NCBI GenBank assembly: GCA_963965975.1
Contig: OZ014412.1
Coordinates: 5,768,501 to 5,832,500, forward strand
Length of the DNA stretch: 64,000 nucleotides
Reading direction: 5' to 3'
Source of the DNA: Xestospongia bergquistia
Taxonomy: Eukaryota; Porifera; Demospongiae; Haplosclerida; Petrosiidae
Shown: piece after piece, positions 48,181 through 62,858 of the stretch
How positions within the stretch are numbered: the stretch's first letter is position 1
Layout: every line of letters starts with the position of its first letter
Position numbers and translations under genes: made by a program
Notes under the pieces: generated by a model
Databases searched by the model: none
What the model saw: the letters and a program-made list of their open reading frames with translations, nothing else
Told to the model about the DNA's origin: nothing

Positions 48181-49680
48181 TTACACACGTTTTTGTTGTT
48201 GTTGTTGTTGTTGTATGTCTTGTCTTTGTTGCTGTAGTTCATACATTTGCATCATTTGTACTGTTTGTTGTGTTTTTAACAAACGCTTGATTTTTCTGAG
48301 TTCTCGTTGCTCTGGAGTTTCTGAAAAGTATATCATACAGAGATATGGACATACTAAACAGTCAACACAAAATTTGCCTGGTTCACTGCAGGAACAATCA
48401 TTTTGGACACAAGCATAACAGCATGCTCCTCCACAACAAGAACAGCAAAAGAAAATAAATGTAGTAACACAGACAGTGATAAGGACCCAGTTTTCAGTTA
48501 TATGATCTAACCATGAATTATTTGTATCATCTGTTGTGACTAGAAAAAAATAGTGAACACTGACATGATCATTGTATATGTTACTCACCATTACATGTAC
48601 TAACTGTTGTAGTAGGTTTGGAGTGACTAGAGACTGCTATAAAAGAGAGAACAGATTATATATGAACTAATTAAGATAATTATTAAATTACACATACTGT
48701 ATATACAATCCAAAGTAACATCATCATTATGTGTACAGACACTACTAGCATATGAAGTCGATGGACATGAATTGCTTGAGGAGTAACAAATGTCAGAAGA
48801 AGTGCTGCGCATTGTAGAAGTCCATATTGGTTGACTTGTAGCACCAGGTCTATGAAGTGTATGAGCTGTGTTACTTAAAGTTAAGTATACCCTACAGATT
48901 AAGATGATTGTAGTTATTGTAGTCATTGTATCCCAATTGTTTGCATATCACTCTAGCATCAATGCTATCAAACTGATCATCACACATAGTTCCCCATTGT
49001 CCATTACAGTAGACCTCCACACGACCTTCATTAGAATAACTTCCTCCTTGAAGACGTATCATACCAGGGTAAGGATTATTGTTCCAGATCCTAGTAGTAT
49101 CTAAAAAAGAATTTAGATAAAATATGTTGCATGCTTTTTATGAGGAATATGACTCACAGCAATACACTGTAGCATCATATGAGTTGGTACAATTTCTAGC
49201 AGTAGAGAAGGAACATTGAAAGATTGTAAGGTAGTCACTACTATCACAGGAGACAGCACTTAGAATTGTTGGAGTGTAGTCGGTACCATAACTGCTCATA
49301 TATATTTAAAAATCGGCCATTTTTTTGTTTTACTAACCTCACCAATCCTGCTCTAGAATAGCTCGAGGCTCCTGTATATCCTAACTGATGACAAATGACA
49401 TCAGCCTCATTTTGACTGTAGCTGTCGTCGTCACAGATATTGGTGGTGGTCACATTATTATTGGCATAGACCCTTACAATTCCATAGTTGTATGAGTTTG
49501 AAGTGACTCCATTACGAAAAAGTATTATAGAACTTGCTAGATATAAAAATGAACGAGAAATTAAAGGAATATAATAATTATGTTTGCTTAGTAGATATTA
49601 TAGTGAGGCGACTTACAGTGAACATAAGAAACAAAACAAGTCAGAGCACTCAAAAAGAACAAAAAGCTATTCAGAGCCAT
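48181..49680 (-). CDS. SRCR receptor S2 (393 aa), paralogue of S1
   Basis: Exons 49617-49680, 49338-49536, 49158-49291, 48896-49100, 48698-48873, 48589-48633, 48181-48539; every length equals S1 except the last, which is 21 nt shorter because the tail has 7 instead of 14 glutamines. Signal peptide [24 protein letters not shown] domain 1 with [21 protein letters not shown]; domain 2 with [17 protein letters not shown]; stem; membrane span [14 protein letters not shown] followed by the Cys cluster; Cys-rich patch; basic coiled segment. The putative 22-nt intron (48874-48895) is unchanged. Both copies keep the frame, which suggests both are expressed receptors. Substitutions are more frequent in SRCR domain 1 than in the cytoplasmic part by eye. 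Confidence 0.8.
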
Positions 49681-49867
49681 TTTCCTTAAGAAAGAAATCC
49701 AGTCGATGTTTGAAGTATCAGTGATGCCTCAGTTCACGCAACCGTTAATGTCGATACGCACTGATAGGGATACGCAGTTATGAATAAAACATATGCATAA
49801 TCACGCATAATGTTATTACGTGTGTATGTATTATTATTTTGGGAATGACTGTTTAAACCAATACTAC

Positions 49868-49967
<100 letters not shown>

Positions 49968-50448
49968 GTTTATAATTGCATTGTAATGACATAGAGTCTA
50001 TAATTCTCTTTCATCATATTTGTTTTTTTTTATTTCACAAATAAAACACTCAATAGCATACACTAATAAATTGAGTGCACAATATGGAATAAGAAGTATT
50101 ATATTTTTTTCCAGAATTGTAGGGATTCATAAGATGGTACTACCATAGTGACAGGACCTGTCCTGTATCCTTTAAGATATGACACTATTATATACAAATA
50201 CAAGAGCACTTGTGTGAGTTTTCTTTAATATATGACCCATTTAATAAAGTACTTAGATGTAAAAGATATATCCATACATACTTAGACCGATTTCAGTTCT
50301 AAATATTTCGTTCCTAGACCACATGTATGCTGAGCTTTAATTTTGATCACTCTTGTGTGGAACCAGTAGATGGATGAATAGATGAATAGATAAATGGATG
50401 GATGGAAGAAAACTGTATTAACAATCATTTCTTTTATTTAATTAATAG

Positions 50449-53051
50449 AAATATTAGTGATGTAGAATACTGGATTGCTGTGGCTACACACAGATTGGAT
50501 GATGCTGTTGGAACACCCACTAGCCTAGTTTGTATAACCCTCACTAGTAAGTGTTCTTAATGTGACTGTAACAATTATATCTTTAATAATAATATTGAGA
50601 CGTTTATTTTAAATTATTTAAAACAATGTGTATAATATTAAGATTTATCTTTTATTTACTCTTTCACTACAACATCCTTACCTGTTGTAATGACCCTACC
50701 TACACAGCAAATCAAATTGACATAGCGACTTGACTTAGAATAAGTTGGACTGTAAGTAATCTATTTAGGACTTAACATAATGGTGGTCATAATGGGATAT
50801 GTGTTCAAAAAATTGACACTTTATAGTACTAATATTCATATGTAACCTAATCTCCTATATTGTGGGTGTCCCAAGTTTATGACGTTAATGAATAATATTA
50901 ATCATCATGACAACATACATTGTATCCTAATAAAGCATAAACAACATCACATGCATGACACATGCAGAAATAGTTCCAATAATTGGTTAGTTTTCTGAGA
51001 ATAGCAAAGTAGTTAATTCACTGTTCTTAGAAAACCCATATTGTCATGATTATTATGAGAATGACGGGATTTAATATAATATTATTTAATCACTTTATCT
51101 GATTCATAATCACTTAACTTGGAATTTGGACAGGCTAAACTGAGTAAACTCCATCATACAAACATTTACATCAACAATAATTCTTGTGTCTAACTAATCA
51201 GACGTTAAATAGAATGCAATTAACTATGTGACTATCAGTTAATATGCTGTGATATTTACTATTTCAGCATCCCATCTTATATTATACATAACCTAATTGA
51301 CCTATGAATTGGTGAAATCAGCAGCTATTATAGTATATAGTACTATAGCCAATAATGGACTTATTTTAGCTTGTAACTGTGATGTTACTATAAATAGCAA
51401 ATGTGTTACTGTTACTATACTTAAAATTTAGAATGGTTTTGATTACAGGATATAGAAATCTAGTAACAACATAATCTTGTGAGAGCTCACATTCAGAAAC
51501 TACCAGCTGTAAAAAAAGCCATTGGAATCTGGCACGGCTAGCTTAGTGCAAAAAAGCAATTAAGATACAAAAATAGCTCATTAATATAATATTTACTGAG
51601 GACACCCTCCTTGCTTATACTACACTACAACCATTCCTTGCTAATCATTTATTGGTTGCTTAGTAACAAGTACATGTCACATGTAAATCACATGTATGAA
51701 AGTATATTAATAAACAATATAATATAATGATGTTTTACTTTATTAGCTATCACAGGAACCATCCCAACTCCTTCAACTTCTATCCTTGTACCTTCGTCCA
51801 CTTCTTCTACTACTACTTTACCAAGTACTACACCAACATCTGGTACAACTGATACCACAACCCCAGGTATAGTGAATATATAATGATATTTTTGACATTG
51901 TTTGTCGTTGTCTCTCTCCTTCTAGATCTTGAGGCTTGAGAGATAGCTGTTAGATGTGGTATTGATCTGTAATTGTTGCCATAGCTATTTTATTGATTTG
52001 CTGTTGCTGTTGTTGTATTAATCATATGAGCAAGGAATCAGAAGACTGAGAAGAGTGAATTGTCTGCAAATTCATTTAAAGCATCAATTATATCATATAG
52101 AACAGTGTCTACTATATGTGTCAATATTAGTGTTTTTGTTTTGTGACTTAACTGGTCAATCTAGTCAAACTGGTTTACCTAGCTCAATCATAGCCATGTT
52201 CATATACATGTATCAATCTAATGTTGGACAGCATTGAGGCATCCCTTTATCATTTCCTTTTGTTCAAATACATGTACAATCATGTACAATACATATATAC
52301 ATATGTTGCTAAGTGATGATATGATGTCATAATATTTATACCATTCTGTTTGTTTTATACTTGCATTTTTGTTGAATTGCTACAAGTCTAGTTTCTTATT
52401 TTAATAAGATATACTCAAAGAATTATCAATAGACTTACTCCTTTGTTGACTGACCTAGTCTGTTCTTGTTTTACTTATACTTTACTATAACATTTTGCAA
52501 ACAGACACTAATAATTTTATAGTACAGTCTGTTATTTATATCTTATACACAGTTACACAGTTATAGCAGCTGTTACACAATACTAGCAGCTGTATTATAT
52601 ATATATGATGTAAAGTACAGTAATATGTAAGGTATATAAATTTTGTGTATTAAAGCTTTTAAAAAGGTCAAAGTTCATACATTAAACTTTATCTTTCTTT
52701 CTCTCTTATAGACATGAGTTAAAGGAAGGTACTTGTCTTTAAATCTAGTATATCTTCTTATGTGATTAACTGTCATTAATTTGAACCATTAACCATTCTC
52801 TTTGTTATTTTAAATATAAATTTCTTATCATGTTATTTTATTTAGTGTTGTACTTGTTATTTTAGGTCATTTGACTTGTACATAATAGTATTATAGATCA
52901 TGTGATTTGTATGGATGAATTATTATAGGTCACATGACTTGTATATAGTGTGTGTTAAGTGCCCTTAACTGAATAAGTAATCTTTATTAATTTTTATTGT
53001 TTATTTTAATAATTTTAATAATTTTAATAATTTTTTAACACATTAACATTC

Positions 53052-53091
<40 letters not shown>

Positions 53092-53712
53092 CATTCATTA
53101 CATTTGGTCTGTGATGCTCTATATTACTAATACAAGTAATGGATTTAGTTCAACAATATAAGTGTGAATGAACATATAAACATGCATACTATTAACAGTA
53201 AATTTAATTGTCACTGTGGACACACCTTTACTGTAGTACATGCCAAAATAAAATAAGAGATATTACTGCTTCTTTCTTGTGTGGCATAATGTGGCAGTGG
53301 GACTATATTTGGCAGTGGGACTATATCTATATTTACTGTATAGATCAAATCAGTTGTGTTAATGTAATAGATGCAAACTCAATTACTTGATATCAGGTAT
53401 GTCACTAACAGTATCATATGTAACTAATATGTACTATTATTATAAGGTTGTCCAAGTGATGCTCCTACAGGACTGGGTTTTACAGCTCTCACAAACACTT
53501 CAGTCACTCTCTACTGGTCACCTCCTACACTTCATCCTAACTGTATAGTTAACTACACTGTTGAGATCAGAACAACCAGTGACAATATATGATACATTAA
53601 TTAATTTAATCTTATAATGAAAGTGTAACAAATTGAAAGTATTTATTAAAGACTTATAATAATATTTTGTATGTTAAGGACATATTGGATTTGTCAGTGA
53701 CCAGTATGACTC
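50449..53712 (+). pseudogene. Fibronectin-III / mucin-like gene remnant F2
   Basis: Copy of F1 with exons at 50449-50546, 51747-51866 and 53447-53578, each the same length as in F1. The Thr/Ser/Pro-rich exon is identical by eye. No start or end exons. The region from about 50810 to 53400 is almost identical to F1 although much of it is intron, whereas the surrounding genes differ by several percent. Confidence 0.5.
53056..53087. repeat. (AG)n microsatellite
   Basis: About 32 bp of AG inside F2. Confidence 0.85.
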
Positions 53713-53884
53713 TTCTAACTCTTCTTTGTTAATGCTGTAAGTTTCAACTTTAAAAATTAACTCTTGCCATTAATTTTCAATTTTCAATTTTCTTTGAAAA
53801 ACTTCAAGTCACCAATTTAGTATTACAATAAAATAAACCAACAGTTTAAAAAAACAACATTTTTAGTAAACATATATAAAAGAG

Positions 53885-56800
53885 TCATGTTCTTTTAAAC
53901 AGTCCTATAAACCATTCTGCAGGTCTACCAATTATATCAAGAGCTGTCTTTATAAAATTACCAAACGACTCTCCAAACCATCTCTCAATAATATGTCTGG
54001 TAACTTCAGTTGCAAATTTATCAGTAATAGGAATATCGGAAGTAGCAGGATGGTTATTGCTGGGACTCTGTAAGGACTCCTTGCATTGCGTAGAGATATC
54101 CTGTATACCATCATGATAATATATATATATATTTAAAACCTTTTAATATTACCTTTGTTGTGTCTTTTTCCCTTACAAGTTGAGGTTGGTATACTGTACT
54201 AGGCACATTAAAATGTTCCTATATAAATTAAATATTATTAACTATTGTTATTTATAAAGATATAACACATTTATTATAGTTTATGAGAACATTTGAGTGT
54301 CAAAAGGTTGTATATAGGACATAAATCCCTCACCACAGTCATACACATGAGATCATGTAAGGTTATTGTAACATTCTGAGTACATGCAATTATGCCAATG
54401 GTATTTGTCAATTTTGATTATGATGAATTTGGCAGAGATGTTGATGTCCTTGTAAACTATAAAATATATCCTAACTCCTAGTTTCTACCATCACGGCATA
54501 ACAGCAATATTGTACTAAGTATGGAAAATTGTGTTGCGAATTCTTCATGATGTTAGCCCTCAACTTTACCTCTGCCTCAAATCTCAGAGTGAGGTCTGAT
54601 ATTTGCAAAAGCCCAATGATATAGTCCACCTTTGAGCATGGCCCAGTGAAACAGTTTGAACCTCGGGCTATGCACTTTGATATTTAGGATTTATAAAATA
54701 GGGACTATTATTAAAACAAGGTGACCTCAGACTGTCTCACTGGGTGTCCATAGATATTGTTGCTATACACTCCAAAACTATTGTATGTATATTAAATACA
54801 CACATGTATAATACACACATGTATAATACACACATGTATAATACACACATGTATAATACACATATAACATTATATATATTTATATATATATCTGTATGCA
54901 ATTCAATATTATAAAGAATTTTTGAATTGATTAAGAAAAAATAACCTTTTCTTCTGTTTCTAGCTTTGATTGGAATGAATGTGATAATTTAGACAGTCGT
55001 ATAATTTCACAGTGATCTTCCTATTAAAAAATGCAAATATATATTAACTTATATGTGTTAATATAATTTATATACTTTATAGAAAGGATAGTTATTGATG
55101 TCACTAGCAAGTTAAAATGTACAATACTTAGTTATATTAGTTATTTCTTCAATTTGATAATGGTAAGCTAATAAAAAAAGGAATGACAATGTATACTATT
55201 ATTATATTCAGTTAAACTTTAAGAAAAAGCTTTATTACTGCTTAAAGTGGTGTTAAAGTGTAATGCAGAAATTAAGTCCCAAGATCATACACTTAAGATG
55301 ATTAAATTCTAACAATTCAAAACTTACTTCAGCAATATTGTCATAGTATTTAACTCTATTGTTATATATAGTAAATATAATATATACATTGTGTGTATAT
55401 ATTATCATAGTATTTAACTCTATTGTTATATATAGTAAATATAATATATACATTGTGTGTATATATTATCATAGTATTTAACTCTATTGTTATATATAGT
55501 AAATATAATATATACATTGTGTGTATATATTATCATAGTATTTAACTCTATTGTTATATATAGTAAATATAATATATACATTGTGTGTATATATTATCAT
55601 AGTATTTAACTCTATTGTTATATATAGTAAATATAATATATACATTGTGTGTATATATTATCATAGTATTTAACTCTATTGTTATATATAGTAAATATAA
55701 TATATACATTGTGTGTATATATTATCATAGTATTTAATTCTCTATGTGGATAGCATTGATCATAAGTGACCTTAAGTCTTAAATAATGGCTTATTTTAAA
55801 CTTTTAAATATACAGGTAAGTCATGTTAAAGTAGTACACTTCTTAAGTGGATTTTGTTAATTGATGAGTGAGGCTTAGTGAGGCTATGGGTTTCTATGTT
55901 ACTATAGATACATGATTGTATTGTCTTATATTTATTATCTCACAGGAGTTCCTCGATGAGTATCACTACTATTTTCAGCAACTATCATACGATCTTGGTT
56001 AATTTGAAGAAATAGTTTTGTCTCCTTCACTCGGAGGCAACAGGCTTCCCAAAAGCTGTTGAACCAGCTATCTCGATCAGGAAGATGCATTGGATTTCGG
56101 TTACGACGAGTTATTTTATAATCTCCAGTGGGTATTACAGGAATTCTTTCAACAATTTTCTGACTTACTCCAACTTCACATGTGAGGAAAGTTTTTAATT
56201 CTGTCTCCCACTTCTTCAGACGATGCTCAAACCTCTTCTTTTCAAGTAACTCCCATCCTTTTTCATCATCAAGGTCAGGCTCTACCACGTTCTCGTCTCG
56301 GCTATCTTTCCTATCACAGCTCTCCATGTTAGCAAATGTGAGAACAAGTACAGCGTAATTCCAGAACTTTTCTCCAAATGCTTTTGTGAGCTTTTTCATA
56401 GCATTTTCGTCATCATCAGTAATACGATGGTTGATCATCTTAGTACAATAGAGAACTAAACTAAGATCTTTACATTGGTTTGTTAAACTTTCAATATATT
56501 CCTTTTCATTTACTGAGCGATCTTGAAGGCCAGGAGAATCAAACACTGTTACTGGAACATCACAGATATTACAAGTATGTTTCATAACATTTTCAGTGCT
56601 GCGTGTGGTACCAGCTCCTTCAATTGCAATTTGTTTCCCAATAATACCATTGATAAGTGTAGATTTTCCTTGACCAGTTTTTCCAGTGACTAGCATTCTC
56701 AGCTCATGCTGATTTGACAAAGCTACTTGCAACATCGATTTGAGAGTTGTTCTTACATTTTTTGCACTGGACCACAGAATTGAGGGAGTCCTGGGTACAT

Positions 56801-59800
56801 AAGAGAACAGTATTACAGACATGGTCTGCATTTAGCATGGAAACTCTTACCATTTATGGATAACTCGAATTATCTTTCCAGTTGATTCTATTAAAAGAAT
56901 GCATACAACATATATAGAGGAAATGATACAGACATATATACACACCATTATCTGATGTCCAATTCCAGTATAATTTAGGTTATGAATATTATCATTATTG
57001 TTAAGCATCTTAATGTCAAGTTACTACTTTTGTAGTTTGTGAAGGACTTCTATATATGATTTTAGACTTGACAGACACAGGACATGGGTACTTCTTGTTC
57101 CAAAGATGTACCCATGTATTCATGTATTGTAGTCTAGGGACAAGACTGTTATGGCATAGCACAGCACAAAAATGTATCATTTAAGGTATTTGTATCACAA
57201 TGGATTACTTTAATGCTAATAAAAACATAGCTAAACCTTCCAAGCTCCTTTCCTAAAGATATAAGGCTAACTGAGAACATTATTAAATAGAGATGATGTA
57301 TTTTAATAGCCACACCTCCAGATAAATGTGCACACATAGACAATGCTAGCTGAGCTAAGAAACTCTTTATTAGACCTAGTGTACTCCTGGTTAATTATTA
57401 CTTGTATAGCATGTACTTACTTTCATCCTTTTTTGGTGCAATATCATCATCAGGTAACTGTACTAACGTCACTGCACCAATATTCTCTAGCTCTTTTGAT
57501 GCAACAGGATCTTCCAGGTCTTCAAGAACAGCAGGTAAAGCAGAAGGGAGAATGGCATATTTAACAATGAGACACTCAGACGAGAATTCTTTAGGAGCAA
57601 GTGAACGAGCCCAATTAGGGAATTTGTCATTAATGTACTCCTTCCAAGTAGACACAGATCTTTCTGACCAAGGGCTCTTCAACTGAAACATCATTTCAGG
57701 AAGTCCAATAGCAGTAGTTGGAGAAAGATCTGGGTAAGTATCAAACACTTGGATTAGAAGATTGAAGGTTGATGCATTGAGAAGATACTTGTATATCCTT
57801 TCATATTGGTCAAACTGTATTTTTACTTCAAGATTATCCTCTAGTTCACTGATCTCTTTTAATAAAACATAATTAAGATATCCAACAAAGTGATTATCGA
57901 TAAGAAAAGCAAACACTTCATGAACTGTATGTATAGAACTTAGCTTTTGTTTATAAAGTTCAATTGACTCGGAAATAGGACCAAGACATTCTACAACATG
58001 TAAACGGATAAGTGATATCACCTTCGACAGGTGACATTCTTTAACTGAGTCTTGTACATTCATAAGAAGTGAGCGAAACTCTTTTTTGAGGTTGGAAGCA
58101 ATGGCAGCTAAATCTGGCACCTGCTCAATTTTCTCACAAAGAATATCTACAACTAATATAAGACGATAATTGTAAAGACATAATATTGAAATAATAGTTA
58201 TAGTATTAATATATGTATACATTAACACTGGCTTTGACCAATCAGATGGTAAGGACACTTTTTTATTGCTAGTAGCAAAAAATATTTGAAAAACATTTGA
58301 CTGCTGCTATGGCAAGCCCAGGAACAATGAAATATCAAATTAAATTGCAATTGGTTATAATGGTTGCTATAGCTACAAATAATGAAGACCACTATTGAGT
58401 ATTTAAATAGATATAAAGACATAATGAATTCATAAGAGATGGTCAATTGAAGCTTAGAATACTGAAGCTGCATATTGTGACGAGCAAACTATCTACATCT
58501 AACATCTCAGCACAATCACAGAAGACTGGAGCTAGCGGATCAAATGAGAAGGAATTTTGAAAAGATCTGATTGGTCAATCCCAGCGTGATCCTCCAGAAT
58601 TTGATTGGTCAATCGGAAAGAGATCCTCCAAAAGTAATCCAGATAAGAAACTATAAATAACTCAATTATATTCATGATATTCTTTAGTAGGTTTGGTTAT
58701 CCCTCCCTATTATTATTATTGTTATTATATTAAAAGAGTATTTTTAACCCAAGACCGGGTATAACTTACGCGTAGCAACTACACGTAACACGTGTATATC
58801 AATCTATCTATCTATCTATATATATATATATATATTGTGGTTAGAGCCATTTCTTCTAAACATCTTTTTGAATGTGAAGAGTCTAAAACAGACACTAGAC
58901 CCAAACACATATACATAATATTAAAGTATGATGTAATTGTTTACTGTTTAGGACATTTATTTTTGGCATAATAATCAATAATTCATGAAAACAAGGTCAA
59001 TCCTAATCATGGAAAACTATACATATGTATTTTAAATTTAGGGTGAGGTCAGGTCAGGTCAGGTCAGGCTGTTAGTTTGTATTATATTTTTATATTACTG
59101 TTTTTGACCAATCAGATTGTAAGTATACTTTTGTTATTGCTAGCAATGAAAAGATCTTTGAGAAACTTTTGGCTGTTGCTATGGTAAGCCCAACCCAAAT
59201 GGAATATCAAATTATAGAAGGTGTAACTGGTTATGATTGTGTGCTACAGCCAAAAATTAATCATAGAGACCATTAATGAGTATTTAAAATGGACAGAAAA
59301 GACATACTGAAGTCATAAATTAAAAGACGGCCAAAGAATACTAATACTGTACATATTGTGGTTAGAGCCACTCCCGCTCAACATCTCATTGAACGTGCAT
59401 AGCATAAATAACCATTTTTACAGCAAGACACTAGATCCAATAATGATCCCAATCAGTTAACACTAAACCACAATACTTTTGACCCTTTGAGCATACTTAG
59501 TTTATTGTATCTTCGATAACAGTGAAATGTAGGCTATATTTCATAATTATACTACTAGTTATATATAATTATAGCTAATATAACTGGAAACTGACACAAT
59601 TTTTGTTTCCACATTTGAATTAAACTTGCCACTATCACATACAAGTTTCCATATAATTCTCTTACCAGGATTACTCAGTTTTCTTCTAGCTTTAGGTCTC
59701 TCGTTGATTTGTTGAGGCGTATTCACAGCCGTCTATATATAAATAAGATATAAACACACTCAAGGATTACTTACTGACCATTTCAGACAAATGTTGTTGA

Positions 59801-60075
59801 TATTTATCTGCAACAACATTCTCTCCAACATCTTTACTTCTTAAAGCTGTCAGCAGCTGTCTTCTTGTTGCATCAGGTTGAGTACGTAGCCATAACTGAT
59901 ACATTCGATCCCTTTTGTCAGCATCTTTCCTAATCTCTTCTAATTCTACGCCATCTAGTAGTAACTGTATCCCCAGCTGGTACCAGTTAGTAACTCTAAC
60001 ATGTTCACACACTTCGTGAGCTGGAGGCGCACTATCTAAGAGAGAATCCAGTGAATCTGGTAAGCTTACAGCCAT
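53885..60075 (-). CDS. Death domain - helical domain - AIG1-like GTPase G2 (778 aa), paralogue of G1
   Basis: Exons 59779-60075 (ATG), 59666-59732, 57421-58152, 56851-56887, 55944-56790, 54946-55020, 54153-54218, 53885-54100 (TGA). Every exon has exactly the length of its G1 counterpart (297, 67, 732, 37, 847, 75, 66, 216 nt), so the protein is again 778 residues. The death domain is identical to G1. The GTPase domain keeps GKTGQGKST, DSPG and LTFAN and differs from G1 at only a few residues. Differences gather in the helical domain (for example VKIQFDQYERIYKYLL, LLIQVFDTYPDLS) and in the exon EDHCEIIRLSKLSHSFQSK. Equal exon lengths with introns of different size argue that the frame is under selection. 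Likely cytosolic; possible membrane contact by the last helix. Confidence 0.8.
54798..54862. repeat. 15-bp minisatellite in a G2 intron
   Basis: About four units of CACACATGTATAATA; about 13 units in G1. Confidence 0.85.
55330..55736. repeat. 64-bp minisatellite unique to G2
   Basis: About six head-to-tail units of 64 bp; CATTGTGTGT recurs at 55387, 55451, 55515, 55579, 55643 and 55707. The units look identical. G1 has a single copy at the same place (about 35240-35310), so the array grew after the 20-kb duplication. Confidence 0.9.
58476..58790. mobile_element. Solo LTR, copy in G2
   Basis: Duplicate of the LTR in G1 with the same promoter-like boxes; right flank keeps CGTGT. Carried along with the 20-kb unit rather than a new insertion. 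Confidence 0.6.
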
Positions 60076-60363
60076 AGTTTTAAATACAGGCACGCCCGAA
60101 AGTTACATAATGCATATTATAATTAGTTCGTCTTGACTAGCTAGTTATCAGTGTACACCCCTGAGGTTTACGTGGTTAGCACCTTTCAATTCTGAAGTAA
60201 AGTCAAGATTACTGATGCTGAGATTAACCACCGAAGGAAACCTTTAGATGTTTAACGATCATTAATTGGTTCACTAGACTATAGCAAGTGTTGTGTCATC
60301 AATATAACAATAACTACAATAATACAGCCTTATAATACACATTACTTACACCCTCTCAATCTT

Positions 60364-61640
60364 TAAAAAAATTTAATGCAAAGGAACACAAACAAGATTA
60401 ATAGATGTGTAGATCAATATTGTATTGGGACAAATATTGCAGCTCACTGACTCAAACTAGCCTTAATGATATTCATAGGCGACAAACAGCGCGCCCCACA
60501 AGAGCATAAAGACAAAATCTGCAGTACATATAAAAGGAAATGAAAACCACCTTGGATAGGTTGTGTTGTGGGCCAGCGTTCTGCAATGCATCAGACCTCT
60601 GAGATGGTTACCAGCATACTCTACGGAGTATCCGAAAGGCCGACTAGGATAGGGCTGGTAGTCTCCCTTTAAACGAGAAGAGGCTGGTGTATTTGTAGTT
60701 CCCGGTTCCTGAATGCGACATTCCCTAAGAGCTGGAATCCCGTACGGCTGGTTTTAAGTTAGGGCGATGCTCCAGCCAGGATTACCTCGCGAAGACGAGG
60801 GTTACCAAGCCAGGTGGCGGTCCCAGCTAGCAATAGCAGGGAATCCTGGAGCCTAAGTGGAAGCCTGAGTGGGTGAGCGAGTAGGAATCGTTTGGGCAAC
60901 ACAACATGTTTTTTTTTTTTTCAATAAATCTTAACCTTATTTTTTAAACTACGAGAATGTCAGCCAATCCAAAGTAAAGTTAATGTTGTTGCTAAAAGTC
61001 AAAATTAAAGGACATATTGGAAGTTCTTTTAATTTCAGTTCAACATAACACTAACTATAATAGATATTTGGTGTAAATATGATTATATAATGTCTGTATT
61101 AAGTTGAGTATATTATCTGTACAAAATATACACTACTTCATTAGATGTAAATATCATGCACTGTTATCAATGTTAGGTAAACAGTAGCTGGAATCTATAA
61201 AATTTATAGGGAAGACAAAATGTACTTTTTGACCATCCTTCTCTCCATTGGGCTAAACCATTCTACAAGGTTCCTGGTTAAGCATCGTTTGAGTGTCAGA
61301 TTTGAAAATTTATGTTTTGTGTCTTCAATTGTACAAATGGAACAATAATTATAAACTTGTAACATAATATAATTGTTTTGAGAATTTTAAGAGGAGTTGA
61401 GTGGTTATTGGTCTGACAGGAAATTAATACAGTTTTGTTACTATATTTATTTCGTCTGATCTAATTATGTGCTGTAGTATATCAGACCCTTCTTCCTTTT
61501 TTAAATACTGAGTGTCTTGCTCATTAGATTATGTTGGAATAAAATTCACACAAGTATATTTTCTTAAAAATAAAACTAAAATTTAATACAAAGGAACAAA
61601 AAAAAGATTAATAGATGTGTAGATCAATATTGTATAGGGA
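60364..61640. repeat. Permuted fragment of block R (R6)
   Basis: Same permuted order as R5, with RNA copy 6 in the first part; the second part starts at about 61074. Confidence 0.75.
60560..60921 (+). ncRNA. Candidate structured noncoding RNA, copy 6
   Basis: 349-nt body (60560-60908) with T13. Shares the position 138 change with copy 5. The sequence about 110 bp upstream has lost a short stretch relative to copy 5, whereas the RNA body has no indel. Confidence 0.6.
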
Positions 61641-61787
61641 GAAATGACCACATATTATGATAATACCCAATAACTATGACAGATCAGTAAATGATTAATG
61701 CCACAATGATATATACTTAAAATGGTAAGAACATAGATATAAATATGGATTTGTTATTAAAATACAGCTGTATGACTTAAGTGGGTG

Positions 61788-62858
61788 TTATTTCATTTTC
61801 TCTAATTCATTCAAAATAGTTAATATTGACATTCTCTTTGTTGGTATATCATTCCATGACTCTTCTAAAATTTTAACAATAGAACAAAATAACTGTAGAA
61901 ATAATGGAATTAAAAATATAACAATACAACATTCTATATACCTCTGTATCATACCAAGTAGATGGTATAATAGGCCGACATTTTCTATCACAGACTAGCA
62001 TTTTCACAGCTGTGATGCTTGGATCTGATGATAACTGTCCTTCAAATGGAAGTGAGTAATGTCCTGTAGTACCTAGATGACAGAACTATTTATGATAAAT
62101 CATCACAAAGAACAACTTACAGTTAAACAATTCCCATAAAACATATGAAAAGGAGTAGATATCTGACATCATATAATCTGTAAACATTTCAAAATCCATC
62201 TGCTCTCTTAAAATTTCTGGACTTAAGTATCTCTTAGTTCCTAGATACACAAGAGAGGATATCATAACTAACTCACTTAATAACATTATAGACCTGAAAA
62301 TTTGTTTTGTGGAATGAGATCAACACCATTATCACCTACTAGTCTCACAGCCATACCAAAATCACATAAACATAACATACCATTTGATTTTACAAGAACA
62401 TTGTATGATTTGATATCTCTGTGAGCAATGAAGACTTAAGAGAGAAGTAAGTGAAAAAAAAGAAAGAACATAATTTTGAAGAGAAAAGTAGATTACTTAA
62501 CACTACATACAATAATATATACCATTGTTATGAAGATAATTTAGACCATGACTTAACGATATTGTCATGTCTAATAGAACATTAAGTTCTGTTGGTGAAA
62601 AAGTCTTTAAGAATGTCCTTAGGTTTCCATGGTGATGATACTCAAATACTAAACAGTGATCAAGTTCATCTAGAAACAACAAACCAGTCATTACCATATA
62701 TAGTCATATATACTCACATTTATAATCTTTTAGAAAATGCAGTATATTCTCATGACATAAATCTCGATTGATTAACATTTCTCTCTTCCATATTGTTAAG
62801 TCATTAATAGATTTTACAACAACTAATTCTTGACCACTAAGTCCACTCTTGTCTCTAC
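61788..62858 (-). CDS. TGF-beta/activin-receptor-like kinase domain K3 (5'-truncated, frame open)
   Basis: Six exons equal in length to K2: 62718-62858, 62523-62669, 62294-62434, 62121-62240, 61942-62072, 61788-61892 (TAA at 61788-61790). Motifs: VVVK, LVFEYHHHGNLRTFL, HRDIKSYNVLV, CDFGMAV, GTKRYLSPEIL, DIYSFSYVLWEL, LFCSIVKILEESW. The last matches the C-terminal RECW-type helix of TGF-beta type I receptors. Frame is open throughout. As in K1 and K2, no glycine-loop exon, membrane span or ligand-binding part can be found in the spacer upstream, where the foldback element lies. Whether this fragment is transcribed, or spliced to something outside the window, cannot be told. Confidence 0.7.
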
